This document shows positions 32,728 to 42,210 of a DNA stretch of 64,000 nucleotides, piece after piece. The notes beneath the pieces are model-generated. The model saw only the letters and a program-made list of their open reading frames with translations, searched no databases and was not told the origin of the DNA. The stretch's first letter is position 1. Each line of letters opens with the position of its first letter. The stretch is from assembly GCA_048594975.1 (NCBI GenBank), contig JBMDXQ010000017.1, positions 1-64,000 on the forward strand. The letters are read 5' to 3'. This DNA comes from JBMDXB01 sp048594975 (lineage in GTDB: Bacteria > Acidobacteriota > Vicinamibacteria > Vicinamibacterales > 2-12-FULL-66-21). A program made the translations under genes and the position numbers.

Positions 32728-34846
32728 AGGAGTCCCCCTTCACCAAGCCCATCTGCCACAGGATGAAGCCGTAGGTGAACGCGGTCTCGCGGATCGCGTC
32801 GTACCGTCCCGACGAGCCGCCGTGCCCGGCGCCGAGGTTGGCCTTGACGAGGACCGGGTTCCCGTCCGTCTTCAGGTCACGGATCTTCGCGGCGAACTTG
32901 GCGCCCTCCCAGTACGGCACCTGGCTGTCGTTGAGCGAGACCTGCACCAGCAGCGACGGGTACGGCTGCTTCTGCACGTTGTCGTAGGGGGAGTATTTCA
33001 TGATGTACTCGAACTCGGGCTTCTTGGTCGGGTCGCCCCACTCGAGGTACTCGCTGGTGGTCAGCGGCAGCGAAGCGTCGAGCATCGTGTTGATCACGTC
33101 CACGAACGGCACCTGCGCGACCGCCGCCTTGAACAGGTCGGGGCGCAGGTTGATCACCGCGCCGACGAGCAGCCCGCCCGCGCTCCCGCCCTGGATGACG
33201 AGGCGGTCGGACGACGTGTAGCGGTTCTTCACGAGGTACTCGGCGCAGTCGATGAAGTCGTGGAACGTGTTCAGCTTCTGCATCATGCGCCCCTGCTCGC
33301 GCCAGGTCTCGCCCATCTCCCCACCGCCGCGGATGTAGGCGAGCGCATAGATCGCGCCACGGTCGAGCAGGCTCAGCCGCGTCGACGAGAAGGCCGGCGC
33401 CTGTGACGCGCCGTACGAGCCGTAGCCGTACAGCAGCAGCGGCGCCTTGCCGTCGAACTGCACGCCTTTCCTGTAGACGAGCGAGATCGGCACCCTGGTC
33501 CCGTCGCGCGCCTCGGCCCAGACCCGCTTCGTCTCGTAGCGCGCCGGATCGTACCCGCCCAGCACCTCCTGGCGCTTGAGGATCCTTTTCTGCTTCGTGT
33601 TCATCTCGTAGTCGAGGATCGTCTGCGGCGTCACCATCGACTGGTAGGCGAGACGAACGGTCGCGGTGTCGAACTCGGGGTTGCCGCTCAGCGTGATGAT
33701 GGAATCCGCCTCGTCGGTGGCGACGCGGTGCGACTGCCGCGTCTTCATGTCGATGATGCGCACGCGGGGCAGGCCGCCTTCCCGCTCGGACAGGGCCAGG
33801 TGGTTCGCGAAGAAGGTCAGGCCGCCGATCCGCACCGCCGGGTTGTGGTCGATGAACGGCTTCCAGTTCTTCTCGGAGGCATCGGTCATCGGCGCGGTCA
33901 CGACCCGGAAGTTCTTCGCGCCCTTGTTGGTGGTGATGTAGAACTCGCCCTGGTAGTGCGCGACGCTGTACTCGTGCCCCGCTTCGCGCGGCAGCACCAC
34001 CTTCAGCGGCGCCGCCGGATCCGATGCCGGCAACCACCGCACTTCCCGCATCGTCTTGGCGAACGACGTGAGGAGCACGACTTTCCGGTCCAGCGATCGG
34101 CTCACGCCGACGTCGTAGATCTCGTCCCTCTCCTCGTAGAGCAGGTCGCTCGTCGGGCTGCCGACGACGTGGCGGAAGAACTTGTCGCTGCGCTTCGACA
34201 CCGGATCTTCGGTCGTGTAGAAGATGGTCTTGTTGTCGTTCGCCCAGACCACGTTGCCGGCCCGCTCGATGCGCTCGGACGACAGCGCGCCGGTGCGCAG
34301 GTCCTTCACCTGCAGCAGGTACTGGCGGTAGCCGGTCGTGTCGGTCGAGTACGCCAGCCAGTTGCCGTCATCGCTGGCGCTGTAGGCGCCGAGCCCGAGA
34401 TACTTGTGGCCCTCGGCCAGCGCGTTGAGGTCGAGCAAAACCTCTTCCGGCGCCTCCATGCTTCCCTTGCGGCGGCACATGTAGGGGTACTGTTTTCCTT
34501 CCTCGGTGCGCGAGTAGTAGAAGTACTCGCCGATACGGCTCGGCACGCTCAAGTCGGTCTGCTTGATGCGGCCGAGGATCTCCCTGTAAAGCGTCTCCTG
34601 CAGTCCTTTCGTGTGCGCCATCACCTGCTCGGTGTAGGCGTTCTCCGCCTCGAGGTGCGTGATCACCTCGGGGTTGCCCTTCTCGCGCATCCAGAAGTAG
34701 TCGTCCACCAGCGTGTAGCCGTGGATGGTCGTCGTGCGGGGGACCTTCGTCGGCGCCGGCGGCTGCGCGCCCTGCTGCGCCAACGCGCCGGGAACGAACA
34801 GCGAACCGATCAGGAACATCGTCGTAGCGAAACGCCCTGTCCTCAT
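32726..34846 (-). CDS. prolyl oligopeptidase family S9A enzyme, oligopeptidase B-like
   Basis: 706 residues from the ATG at 34846, chosen for its AGGA site and signal peptide (R-T-G-R-F-A-T-T-M-F-L-I-G). An N-terminal beta-propeller begins with D-D-Y-F-W-M-R-E-K; the C-terminal alpha/beta-hydrolase has G-G-S-A-G-G with Ser555, N-D-S-Q-V with Asp640 and G-A-G-H-G-G with His675, all in family positions. It should cut short peptides, oligopeptidase B after basic residues, but the signal peptide puts it outside the cytoplasm. It probably works with the S9 enzyme encoded just upstream in peptide degradation. Confidence 0.88.
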   Translation of the reverse strand: MRTGRFATTMFLIGSLFVPGALAQQGAQPPAPTKVPRTTTIHGYTLVDDYFWMREKGNPEVITHLEAENAYTEQVMAHTKGLQETLYREILGRIKQTDLSVPSRIGEYFYYSRTEEGKQYPYMCRRKGSMEAPEEVLLDLNALAEGHKYLGLGAYSASDDGNWLAYSTDTTGYRQYLLQVKDLRTGALSSERIERAGNVVWANDNKTIFYTTEDPVSKRSDKFFRHVVGSPTSDLLYEERDEIYDVGVSRSLDRKVVLLTSFAKTMREVRWLPASDPAAPLKVVLPREAGHEYSVAHYQGEFYITTNKGAKNFRVVTAPMTDASEKNWKPFIDHNPAVRIGGLTFFANHLALSEREGGLPRVRIIDMKTRQSHRVATDEADSIITLSGNPEFDTATVRLAYQSMVTPQTILDYEMNTKQKRILKRQEVLGGYDPARYETKRVWAEARDGTRVPISLVYRKGVQFDGKAPLLLYGYGSYGASQAPAFSSTRLSLLDRGAIYALAYIRGGGEMGETWREQGRMMQKLNTFHDFIDCAEYLVKNRYTSSDRLVIQGGSAGGLLVGAVINLRPDLFKAAVAQVPFVDVINTMLDASLPLTTSEYLEWGDPTKKPEFEYIMKYSPYDNVQKQPYPSLLVQVSLNDSQVPYWEGAKFAAKIRDLKTDGNPVLVKANLGAGHGGSSGRYDAIRETAFTYGFILWQMGLVKGDS

Positions 34847-34900
34847 GGAAACGTCCTGTGCTGGCCGGATGAACGGTGATGACCCGAACGATGGATACCG

Positions 34901-34930
34901 ATTATGGCGCGATCGGTGGCGAGCGGGCAA
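34901..34930 (-). promoter_or_regulatory. predicted promoter of the oligopeptidase gene
   Basis: On the minus strand TTGCCC (34930-34925), an 18-base spacer and CATAAT (34906-34901), about 55 bases before the ATG. Confidence 0.4.
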
Positions 34931-35088
34931 AGCTCATCGAACCGGGACGAACGGCGTGACGGCGTTCGTGCCGCGCGAACACGGCCGCAGAACAGGCGTT
35001 CTTCGGGCTGCGCCCCTTCGTACCTTCGCGCCCGAGACCGTTGCTGCGTCGCAGCGCGACAGTGCACGATGCTCGAGCAGAGAACCGC

Positions 35089-37833
35089 CTACCGGCCGGC
35101 CGACGCCGCGCTCGTCGTGGTCGTCGGCTTCTTCTCCGGCCGCTGCGGGTTCTTCACGTACTTCTCCAGCCAGGCCGCCCATCGCGCCCACAGATCGAGC
35201 AGCGTCTCACGGCTCGCCGGACCGTGGTCCTCCAGCGGATAGAGGTACAGCGCCGTGGTCTTGCCGAGCCCGTTGAGCGCGTGGTACAGCCGGATGGAGT
35301 TGGCCGGGTCCGTGCCGACGTTCTGGTCGGCAAGGCCGTGGTACATCAGCAGCGCGCCGGTCAGGTTGTGCGCGTACAGGAACGGCGACATGTTGAGGTA
35401 CACGTGCGGCGCCTCCCACAGGTCGCGGCGCTCGTTCTGGAAGCCGAGCGGCGTCAGCGTCCGGTTGTAGGCGCCGTCGCCGGCGATGCCCGCCCTGAAG
35501 AACGGCGTGTGCACCATCGCGTTCACCGCCGAGAACGCGCCGTAACTGTGGCCGCCGATCGCGAGCCGCTGCCGATCCGCGAGCCGGCGGCGGTCGAGTT
35601 CGTCGACCACCGCCGCGAGGTTGTTCCGCAGGTCGTGGACGTAGTTGTTGTTCATCGCGCCCTGCGGGCCGACAATCGGCGCGTCCGGCTCGATCACCGC
35701 ATAGCCGAGCCGCACGAAGAACTCCATCGACCGCGTCCCGAACGCCTGGAAGCTGTTCTTGTTGAAACTGCGGTCGGGGCGGTCGTACGCCTCCTGGTCG
35801 GTGAACTCGCGCGGGTAGAACCAGAAGAGCGCCGGCGGGGGCGAGGCCGGATCGTAGCTGGCCGGCAGGTTCACCGTCGTGCGGAAGGTGAAGCCGTCGG
35901 CGCGTGTCACCGTGAGGCGCTCGATGCGCATCTTCGTCAGGTCGGGCGTCACGTCCACGTTCCGCGTGAGCTGCCGCCGCTGGCCGTTCTCCAGCAGGTA
36001 CTGCTGCGGGACGTCCTTCGGCCCCTCGCGGCTGACGACGAACCGCCGCGCGTCGGCATCGAGAATCGCCGTCACACGCTCGAAGACGTTGCTGTTGTCG
36101 CTTTCGAAGATGCGCGACTTCTCGCCGCTCCTGATCGCCACCCGATCGACGAACGTCTTCGGCCCGACCTCGGTCGGGTAACGGTCGTTGAGCGTGCCCT
36201 GGAAGAACACGCTCGTGCCGTCGGCCGACAGCATCACCGGGCCGCTGGCTTCGGCGGGCGTCCCGCCTCGGCCGCCGCCGCCCCGACCCCGGCCGCCGCT
36301 GTTGACGATGCCGCGCGCCGCGACGATCGAGCCCGGGTTCGCATAGACGTCCTCGGTGCGATAGCGCGCGAGCGTGTACTTCTGGGCCGCCTCCGCCAGG
36401 TGGACGGCCGTCTCGATCGTGGTCGGTCCCTGCCGCTCGGTGAAGAACAGCACCTGCATGTCCGGCGAGTAGCGGTGGCCGCTGATGCGCGATCCGTTCT
36501 CGTAGACGACCTTCTTCGTGTCCGGAGAGAACGGCGGCAGCCACTGGTAGACGCGATCCGGCCGCTGCGCCTGCGTGCCGCGCCCACGGCCCGGGGTCGC
36601 CGGCTCATTGCCGGCGCCGCGGCCGCGCCCGGCGCGGTCTTGGTCGTCGCTGTCCGGCGGCGGGGGATCCTGCTCCAGGAAGGTCAGCCCCTGGTTGTCG
36701 CTGCGCCACGCGATCTCCCGCTTGCCCGTCTGCTGTGCGCCGCGGCCGCCACCGGTCGGCGGCTGCGCCGGGTCCGGCGGCGGCGTGTCGTCCTGCACGC
36801 CCAGGTTGGTCGGCCGGACGTTCAGTTCCGCGAGCACCCGGCCGTCGGCCGCATGCCAGACTTCCTCGACCGTACCGAAGCTGCTCACCGGGACGTCGTA
36901 CGAGAAGGGCTTCACGATACGGGTGACGCACACATAGCGTCCGTCGGGCGACGCGTCGATCGCGCGGATCATCGCCGGCTGGCCGATCTTCTTCACGGCG
37001 CGCGTGCCGACGTCGACGAGCGCGAGCTGCCCGGTGGCGTGCCACTCCAGGAGCGCTTTTTCGTAGACCGACGACAGCAGGCTCGGAAACGTACGCAGCC
37101 GGTTTCGATCTGCGTCGGCGATCTTCACCGTCGGTCCGGTCGGCGCCGCCGGGGCCTGCGGCATCGCCGCGCGCCCGTCGGGCCCCAGGACGACGGCAAT
37201 GTGCCGTCCGTCGGCGGTGTACTCGAAGCTCGAGACCAGCGTGGCGAGCAGCGGCGTCTTCGTCAGCTGCCGCGACTGGCCGGTCACGACGTCGGCGACG
37301 AAGATGTGGGTGGCGTCCTCGGTGTGCGCCAGGTACGCGACGGCGCGGCTGTCGGGCGACCAGGTCGGGTTCGACACCCGCGCGCCGGCCGGCACCGGGA
37401 TCGGCCGCGTCGACCCGTCGGCGGCGGCGATGATCTGCAGGCCGGCGTTGTTGCGGATCGTCAGCGCCCGCGCGCGGTTGGCCCGGAAGTCGACGAACAC
37501 GCCGCCGAGCTCGTGGAACGCTTTCGCGAACGTCTTCATCGGCACCGGCCCGTCGCCGATCTCGTCGACGAACCATCTGCGGTCGGGGCTGAGGTTCGAC
37601 AGCGTGACGTTCTTGTAGCGCGGCGCGATCACCGCCTCGGCCAGCTCGGGAGGAGGCGTGGCATAGGTCTCCTGCTCGAGGATGTCGTCGGCCCACGTCC
37701 CCGCTGCCTTCTGCGCCGAGGCCGGCACGGGAAGCGCCGCCTGCTGCGCGATGAGCGGGACCGACAGGAGCACGAGGAAGAACGCCGGGGCGAGGTGAAC
37801 CAGCCGCCCGGTGCCGCGTACGCGTGTCGTCAT
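35089..37833 (-). CDS. S9D-type serine peptidase (glutamyl endopeptidase-like)
   Basis: 914 residues from the ATG at 37833, preceded by GGAGG; the signal peptide ends near V-P-L-I-A-Q-Q. A long beta-propeller carries glycine/arginine-rich low-complexity inserts. The hydrolase domain has F-W-F-Y-P-R-E-F, G-G-H-S-Y-G-A-F with Ser763, G-A-Y-N-R-T-L-T-P, G-L-A-D-Q-N with Asp836 and E-D-H-G-P-A-S-R with His870. These match the chloroplast glutamyl endopeptidase and bacterial S9D group, which cut after Glu. It is probably periplasmic and ends with a low-complexity T/S/A tail. Confidence 0.85.
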   Translation of the reverse strand: MTTRVRGTGRLVHLAPAFFLVLLSVPLIAQQAALPVPASAQKAAGTWADDILEQETYATPPPELAEAVIAPRYKNVTLSNLSPDRRWFVDEIGDGPVPMKTFAKAFHELGGVFVDFRANRARALTIRNNAGLQIIAAADGSTRPIPVPAGARVSNPTWSPDSRAVAYLAHTEDATHIFVADVVTGQSRQLTKTPLLATLVSSFEYTADGRHIAVVLGPDGRAAMPQAPAAPTGPTVKIADADRNRLRTFPSLLSSVYEKALLEWHATGQLALVDVGTRAVKKIGQPAMIRAIDASPDGRYVCVTRIVKPFSYDVPVSSFGTVEEVWHAADGRVLAELNVRPTNLGVQDDTPPPDPAQPPTGGGRGAQQTGKREIAWRSDNQGLTFLEQDPPPPDSDDQDRAGRGRGAGNEPATPGRGRGTQAQRPDRVYQWLPPFSPDTKKVVYENGSRISGHRYSPDMQVLFFTERQGPTTIETAVHLAEAAQKYTLARYRTEDVYANPGSIVAARGIVNSGGRGRGGGGRGGTPAEASGPVMLSADGTSVFFQGTLNDRYPTEVGPKTFVDRVAIRSGEKSRIFESDNSNVFERVTAILDADARRFVVSREGPKDVPQQYLLENGQRRQLTRNVDVTPDLTKMRIERLTVTRADGFTFRTTVNLPASYDPASPPPALFWFYPREFTDQEAYDRPDRSFNKNSFQAFGTRSMEFFVRLGYAVIEPDAPIVGPQGAMNNNYVHDLRNNLAAVVDELDRRRLADRQRLAIGGHSYGAFSAVNAMVHTPFFRAGIAGDGAYNRTLTPLGFQNERRDLWEAPHVYLNMSPFLYAHNLTGALLMYHGLADQNVGTDPANSIRLYHALNGLGKTTALYLYPLEDHGPASRETLLDLWARWAAWLEKYVKNPQRPEKKPTTTTSAASAGR

Positions 37834-37870
37834 GTTGCCTCCGCGATTCTTGGGTGCTGCCAGGAGCTGG

Positions 37871-37980
37871 GGGGCTGACGGGGGCTGACGGGTGCTGAGG
37901 GAGTGCTGAAGGGTGCTGAAGGGTGCTCGAAGTGCACCCAGCACCTAAGCACCCATTAGCACCCGTCAGCACCCCCTCAG
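37871..37980. repeat. GCTGACGGG/GGGTGCT word repeat with inverted partner
   Basis: GCTGACGGGTGCT (37884-37896) pairs exactly with AGCACCCGTCAGC (37958-37970). Between and around them lie further GGGTGCT and AGCACC words. It occupies the gap between the S9D gene start and the end of the Gfo/Idh gene. Confidence 0.75.
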
Positions 37981-37987
37981 AACTCCA

Positions 37988-39109
37988 TCAGCATCTGACC
38001 CACCGCCGCGACTGCGCCGACTTCTCGATGGCCGCCAGCACGCGCTGGTTCTTCACGCCGTCGACGAAGCTCGGCCAAGGCTGGCGCTCGTCCGCCATCG
38101 CCTCGAGCAGCTCGTACACGGTGTGAATGAACGTGTGCTCGTAGCCGATGATATGGCCGGCCGGCCACCACGCCTTGAAGTACGGATGGACCGGATCGGT
38201 CGCAAGAATGCGCCGGAACCCGCGCTGCGCCTGCGGGTCGGACTGCAGGTACAACTCGAGCTCGTTCATCCGCTCGAGATCGAAGGCGACGCTGCCCAGG
38301 CTGCCGTTGATCTCGAACCGGTTGTAGTTCTTGCGGCCGAGCGCCATCCGCGTCGCCTCGATCGTGCCGATCGCCCCGTTCTCGAAGCGCGCCAGCGCGA
38401 TCGACGCGTCGTCGACCGTCACGGTCCCCTTCTTGCGCGAGTTGGGCGCCAGCGGCCGTTCCGTGACGAAGGTCTTGAGGTCGCCGGTCACCTCGCTGAA
38501 CTCGCCGACGAGGAAGCGCGCGAGGTCGATCGTATGGGCGGCGAGATCGCCGAGCGCCCCCGATCCCGCCTTCGTCCTGTCCAGCCGCCACACCATCGGG
38601 AAGTTCGGATCGGCCGGCCAGTCCTGCAGATACGTACCGCGGTAGTGCCGGAGGTCGCCGAGCTCCCCTTCCTCGATCAGCTGCTTCGCCAGCATGACCG
38701 CAGGGGCGCGCCGGTAGTTGTGGCAGATCATGTGCGGCACGCCGGCCTTTTCGACCGCTGCGAGCATCCGCTCCGCCTCGGCGACGGTGTTGGCGAGCGG
38801 CTTCTCGCACAGCACCACCTTGCCGGCGCGCGCGGCGGCGATGGCGATGGGGGCGTGCATGTCCCCGGGCGTGCTGACGTCGACGATGTCGATGTCCTCG
38901 CGCGCGACGACCGCTTCCCAGTCGGTCGCCGCCTCTTCCCAGCCCAGGTCGCGCGCCGCCGCTTCGACCTTGTCGCGCGTGCGCCCGCAGATGACCTTGA
39001 GCCGCGGCGTGAGCCGCGGCTTGAAGAACGGCGTCACCTGCCGGTACGCGTTGCTGTGCGCCCGGCCCATGAAGGCATAGCCGATCAGGGCAACGTTGAC
39101 CTGCGTCAT
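37988..39109 (-). CDS. Gfo/Idh/MocA-family sugar oxidoreductase
   Basis: 373 residues, cytosolic. The Rossmann motif is I-G-Y-A-F-M-G-R-A-H, then C-E-K-P-L-A-N with the family lysine, and G-D-L-A-A-H-T-I-D-L-A-R with the His-Asp pair of the C-terminal domain. Length is typical. It would reduce or oxidise a sugar or cyclitol with NAD(P). The ATG at 39109 overlaps the cytochrome c stop (ATGA), so it is the last gene of the 3-keto-glycoside operon and could handle keto-sugars released after oxidation. Confidence 0.88.
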   Translation of the reverse strand: MTQVNVALIGYAFMGRAHSNAYRQVTPFFKPRLTPRLKVICGRTRDKVEAAARDLGWEEAATDWEAVVAREDIDIVDVSTPGDMHAPIAIAAARAGKVVLCEKPLANTVAEAERMLAAVEKAGVPHMICHNYRRAPAVMLAKQLIEEGELGDLRHYRGTYLQDWPADPNFPMVWRLDRTKAGSGALGDLAAHTIDLARFLVGEFSEVTGDLKTFVTERPLAPNSRKKGTVTVDDASIALARFENGAIGTIEATRMALGRKNYNRFEINGSLGSVAFDLERMNELELYLQSDPQAQRGFRRILATDPVHPYFKAWWPAGHIIGYEHTFIHTVYELLEAMADERQPWPSFVDGVKNQRVLAAIEKSAQSRRWVRC

Positions 39110-39510
39110 TTCTTCGTCTTGGCTGGCGGGGTCTTCGGGTCGAACGTCTTGACGAGCTTGGCGAGCTCCAGGATTTCCTGCTCGGAGAACTTGTCCTTGA
39201 ACGGCAGCATCAGCGTGCCGGCAACGCCCTCGCGGATGGTCTTGGCGATCGCCTGCGTGGTCGCGCCGTGCTTCCAATGCCCGTCGGTGAAGCTCATGTC
39301 CGGCGTCAGCCCCTTGCCGTCGGCGAGATGGCACGCCAGGCAGGTGGCCTTGTAGTTCTCCTCGGCCTTCAGCGCCGCGGCCGACTTTTTCGCCGGCTGC
39401 TGCGCCGCGTCCGTCTTCGGCTTCGTCTGCGCGCTCATCGCGACCGCGGCCGCGAGACAGCCGGCGAGCGCGAGGCCAGCCATGGTGAGTCGATCAGGTC
39501 CTCGAAACAT
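39106..39510 (-). CDS. periplasmic mono-haem cytochrome c
   Basis: 134 residues from ATG 39510; an ATG six codons earlier is an alternative. The signal sequence runs to M-S-A-Q and is followed by a Lys/Ala-rich linker. The haem site is C-L-A-C-H (Cys57, Cys60, His61) with Met101 in G-T-L-M-L-P-F as the likely axial ligand. By analogy with LacB of glucoside 3-dehydrogenase it takes electrons from the GMC subunit. It overlaps the preceding membrane-protein gene by 17 bases and the Gfo/Idh gene by 4. Confidence 0.88.
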   Translation of the reverse strand: MFRGPDRLTMAGLALAGCLAAAVAMSAQTKPKTDAAQQPAKKSAAALKAEENYKATCLACHLADGKGLTPDMSFTDGHWKHGATTQAIAKTIREGVAGTLMLPFKDKFSEQEILELAKLVKTFDPKTPPAKTKK

Positions 39511-41605
39511 CCGCGTATTCTGGCACAAGACGCGCGCGCCGCGCGACGAGCGCCCCGACGTAGCAGAGCGCGATGAGCAGCAGCAGCACCCGGAATCCGG
39601 TCATCAGCGACAGGTACTCACCGACGCCGCCGACCATCGCCCCGAGGAGGTTGGTGCCGTAGTCGCGGGGCAGCGACGTCGAGTGCTTGATCGCCGAGCC
39701 GAACAGCAGGCCGGCGCACAGGATCGGGCTGAACACGAGCACGGCGTAGAACAGCGACTCCAGCGCGCGGCTCTCGAACGCGATGCGCCCGATGGGGACC
39801 AGGTAGTTGGCCGCGAGCAGCGCGAGCAGCACGCCGCCCACCACCCACGGGTGCCGGATCTCCACCCGCGAGACCACGTAGTTGGCCGCGAGCGCCATGG
39901 TCAGCACCGACGCGATTGCCAGCGACGCGACGACCCAGGTCGAGCCCCACAGCAGCGCGAACTGGATGATCGACTTGGTCTCCAGCAGCATGAACCCGGC
40001 GCCGAGCAGGAAGAAGTGCCAGGACCAGCCGGCCGGGGCGGTGGCGTGGACGTGCAGCCGGCGATCGACGGCCCACACCGACAGCGTGGACACGGTCAGG
40101 ATCACGAGCAACGCGATCCCGTAATGCACCGGCAGGTGACGGTCCCTCAGGTAGAGGAAAGGCCAGTCGTCGGTGGCCGGCTCCACCGATGCGTCGCGGC
40201 GGTGGAGCCGGGCCGGGCTGGGTGCCTGCGACTGGCCGAAGGCCGTGACCCGATCGGGCACCTGCGGCTCGGAGGTGAGCTGCGCGAGCCGCGGCCCCGC
40301 CAGCAGCACGCCGAGGTAGGCGCGCGCCTCGTGCACGTGGACCCGCGGCTCTTCGCCGAAGGCCGCCGCCGCGGTATTGGCCAGCCGGTCGACGAGCCAG
40401 CGCTCGCGGAAGTAGTTGTAGATGACGAGCAGGCCGTCCGGCTTCAACCGCTCGCGGACGGCGCGGAACGACTCCTCGGTGAACATGTAGCTCTCGAGGC
40501 GCACGCCCGAGAAGCTCGACTGCAGCGTCAGCGAATCGATCAGCGCGAACACGACCAGGTCGTACTGACGTGCCGTCGTCCGGAGAAAGTGGCGGGCGTC
40601 GTCGTTGACGATGGTCACCCGCGGATCCGAGTAGGGCCGATCGGGGTGCCGCTCGCGTCCAAGACGGCTGATCATCGGGTCGATCTCGACCGCGTCCACC
40701 CGCCGGGCCCCGTGCTTGAGAGCGGCGGCGACGTCCGTGCCCGACCCCGCGCCGAGGATCAGCACCTCCTCGAAGATGTCACCGAACACCGCGTACGGCC
40801 ACTGGTAGAAGTACTCCTTCTGATCGACCGGCGCCATCGACTGGTGAAAGATGTTGTTCACTTCGACGACGGTGTCCGCGCCCTCCTGGCCGACCGTGAT
40901 CTTGTAGTAGGGCGACCAGAGCGCCCCGCGGGCCATGACGTGGACGACGGCCACGGTGGCCACGAGGACCAGGATGTTGATGACGGGAAACAGGACGCTG
41001 TAGCGTCCGCCTCGAGGCGGAAGTTGGCGTCCGACACCAGGCGGCCGTTGAGGCGCGCCAGCGGGCGCCGGCTCCGGCCTCAGGATCAGCGGCACGGCCG
41101 CGGCTGCCGCCACGCCGAACCACCACGCCGGCGACAGCTCGAGCCACGACATCACCGCGAAGGCGGCGACGCCGGCGAGGCTGCCCAGCAGATTGAGTGT
41201 GTAGCCACGCAGCGGCGGCAGCTTCGCCATCTCCCGCGCCATGCGCTGCGCCATCGTCACGAACAGGATCGCGACGATGATGAAGAGGAGGGGCAGCAGC
41301 ATGGTGCTCTCCACGAGCACGACCCGTTCGTCCGTGCCGCTGCTGAAGTAGATGCTGCCCGGCGCCGCGACGCCGACCTCGAGCCGCAGGAAGTACACCG
41401 CCGCGACGACGACCGCCTGGAGGACCGGGAACCAGCGGAACAGGCGCGATCGCGCCGGCGCGAGCAGGCAGCCGATCCCGATGCCGAGGAAGCTCGCCAG
41501 CAGGATGAAGTTGGAGAAGTACGAGAGGAGCCGGATGTACGCCGGCATCCAGCGGATCAACGCGACCTCGAGGAAGAGGACCAGGAACGACGCGAGAAAG
41601 GTCAT
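39494..41605 (-). CDS. polytopic membrane protein with spermidine synthase-like domain
   Basis: 703 residues from ATG 41605. N-terminal helices cover about 1-230, a SAM-type Rossmann domain about 275-480 (G-A-G-S-G-T-D at 285-291, V-E-I-D-P at 306-310, N-D-D-A-R at 334-338), and more helices follow to the C-terminus. The fold is that of polyamine aminopropyltransferases, but the usual catalytic D-S-T/S-D stretch reads A-L-I-D-S-L-T, so the reaction is open. Such membrane-fused versions are known in bacteria without assigned substrates. ATGA coupling with the small dehydrogenase subunit places it firmly inside this operon. Confidence 0.8.
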   Translation of the reverse strand: MTFLASFLVLFLEVALIRWMPAYIRLLSYFSNFILLASFLGIGIGCLLAPARSRLFRWFPVLQAVVVAAVYFLRLEVGVAAPGSIYFSSGTDERVVLVESTMLLPLLFIIVAILFVTMAQRMAREMAKLPPLRGYTLNLLGSLAGVAAFAVMSWLELSPAWWFGVAAAAAVPLILRPEPAPAGAPQRPPGVGRQLPPRGGRYSVLFPVINILVLVATVAVVHVMARGALWSPYYKITVGQEGADTVVEVNNIFHQSMAPVDQKEYFYQWPYAVFGDIFEEVLILGAGSGTDVAAALKHGARRVDAVEIDPMISRLGRERHPDRPYSDPRVTIVNDDARHFLRTTARQYDLVVFALIDSLTLQSSFSGVRLESYMFTEESFRAVRERLKPDGLLVIYNYFRERWLVDRLANTAAAAFGEEPRVHVHEARAYLGVLLAGPRLAQLTSEPQVPDRVTAFGQSQAPSPARLHRRDASVEPATDDWPFLYLRDRHLPVHYGIALLVILTVSTLSVWAVDRRLHVHATAPAGWSWHFFLLGAGFMLLETKSIIQFALLWGSTWVVASLAIASVLTMALAANYVVSRVEIRHPWVVGGVLLALLAANYLVPIGRIAFESRALESLFYAVLVFSPILCAGLLFGSAIKHSTSLPRDYGTNLLGAMVGGVGEYLSLMTGFRVLLLLIALCYVGALVARRARLVPEYADVSRT

Positions 41606-42210
41606 TCCGCGGCCCGCGACACGCCGAGTTGCTTGAGCGCGTCGGCCGGGCAGCCGTTCCACTCCGCCACGAACGTGTTCCCGATGTACCCGAGGTCCTC
41701 GATGCCCATCTTGCTCGTCCAGAATCCGCTGGCGGTCAGGTCGCGGAACGCGCGGAAGAAGGCAACGCCCTGGGTGAGCCGCTCCGGCCGGCCATGCCCG
41801 GAGATGTCGTCGAGGATCGCCCGCCGCCCGGCGTCGCTGCTCGCCAGGAAGGTCGTGCCGAAGCGCCGGTTCGCCTCGGCGTCGAGCCAGGCGAGCCCGC
41901 CGCGCATCGCCGTCTGCCTCGCCGTCTGGTCGGTCATCGTGAAGTCCATGAACTCCGGCACGCCCGCGTCGGTGGCGCTGCCCGACCGCTCGTCCTCCGG
42001 GATGATCAGGTCGACGAGCAGGCGCACGGTCGCGTACTCGTGGGGTGTGAAGAACCTCGGCTTGAAGGCGGTGCGCGCCTGGCGCGCCGCCTGCCGCGCC
42101 GCCTGCGCCTGGTGGTGCGCCTGCTGCGCCTCGGCGTCGGTCAGCGCGAACACCGCGGCGAGCGGCGCCGAGGACATCACCTTGAGTGCCGTCCGGCGGC
42201 CTGCATCCAT
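41602..42210 (-). CDS. gluconate 2-dehydrogenase subunit 3 family protein (LacC-like small subunit)
   Basis: 202 residues. The N-terminus M-D-A-G-R-R-T-A-L-K-V and following hydrophobic stretch look like a Tat-type signal with G-R-R-x-A-L-K. The body has the family signature L-L-V-D-L-I-I-P-E-D-E-R-S-G-S-A and V-P-E-F-M-D. In related glucoside 3-dehydrogenases this subunit is needed to export and mature the GMC subunit. The start overlaps the GMC stop by one base (TGATG), and its stop overlaps the next start (ATGA). Confidence 0.88.
   Translation of the reverse strand: MDAGRRTALKVMSSAPLAAVFALTDAEAQQAHHQAQAARQAARQARTAFKPRFFTPHEYATVRLLVDLIIPEDERSGSATDAGVPEFMDFTMTDQTARQTAMRGGLAWLDAEANRRFGTTFLASSDAGRRAILDDISGHGRPERLTQGVAFFRAFRDLTASGFWTSKMGIEDLGYIGNTFVAEWNGCPADALKQLGVSRAAE

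Noticed and set aside
35041..37878. A 945-codon plus-strand frame opposite the S9D peptidase.
   Set aside because: Shadow frame; the peptidase with complete catalytic triad is on the other strand.
39494..41605. Assignment as a true polyamine biosynthesis gene (speE).
   Set aside because: The enzyme is polytopic, lacks the usual catalytic aspartate context, and sits in a sugar-oxidation operon.
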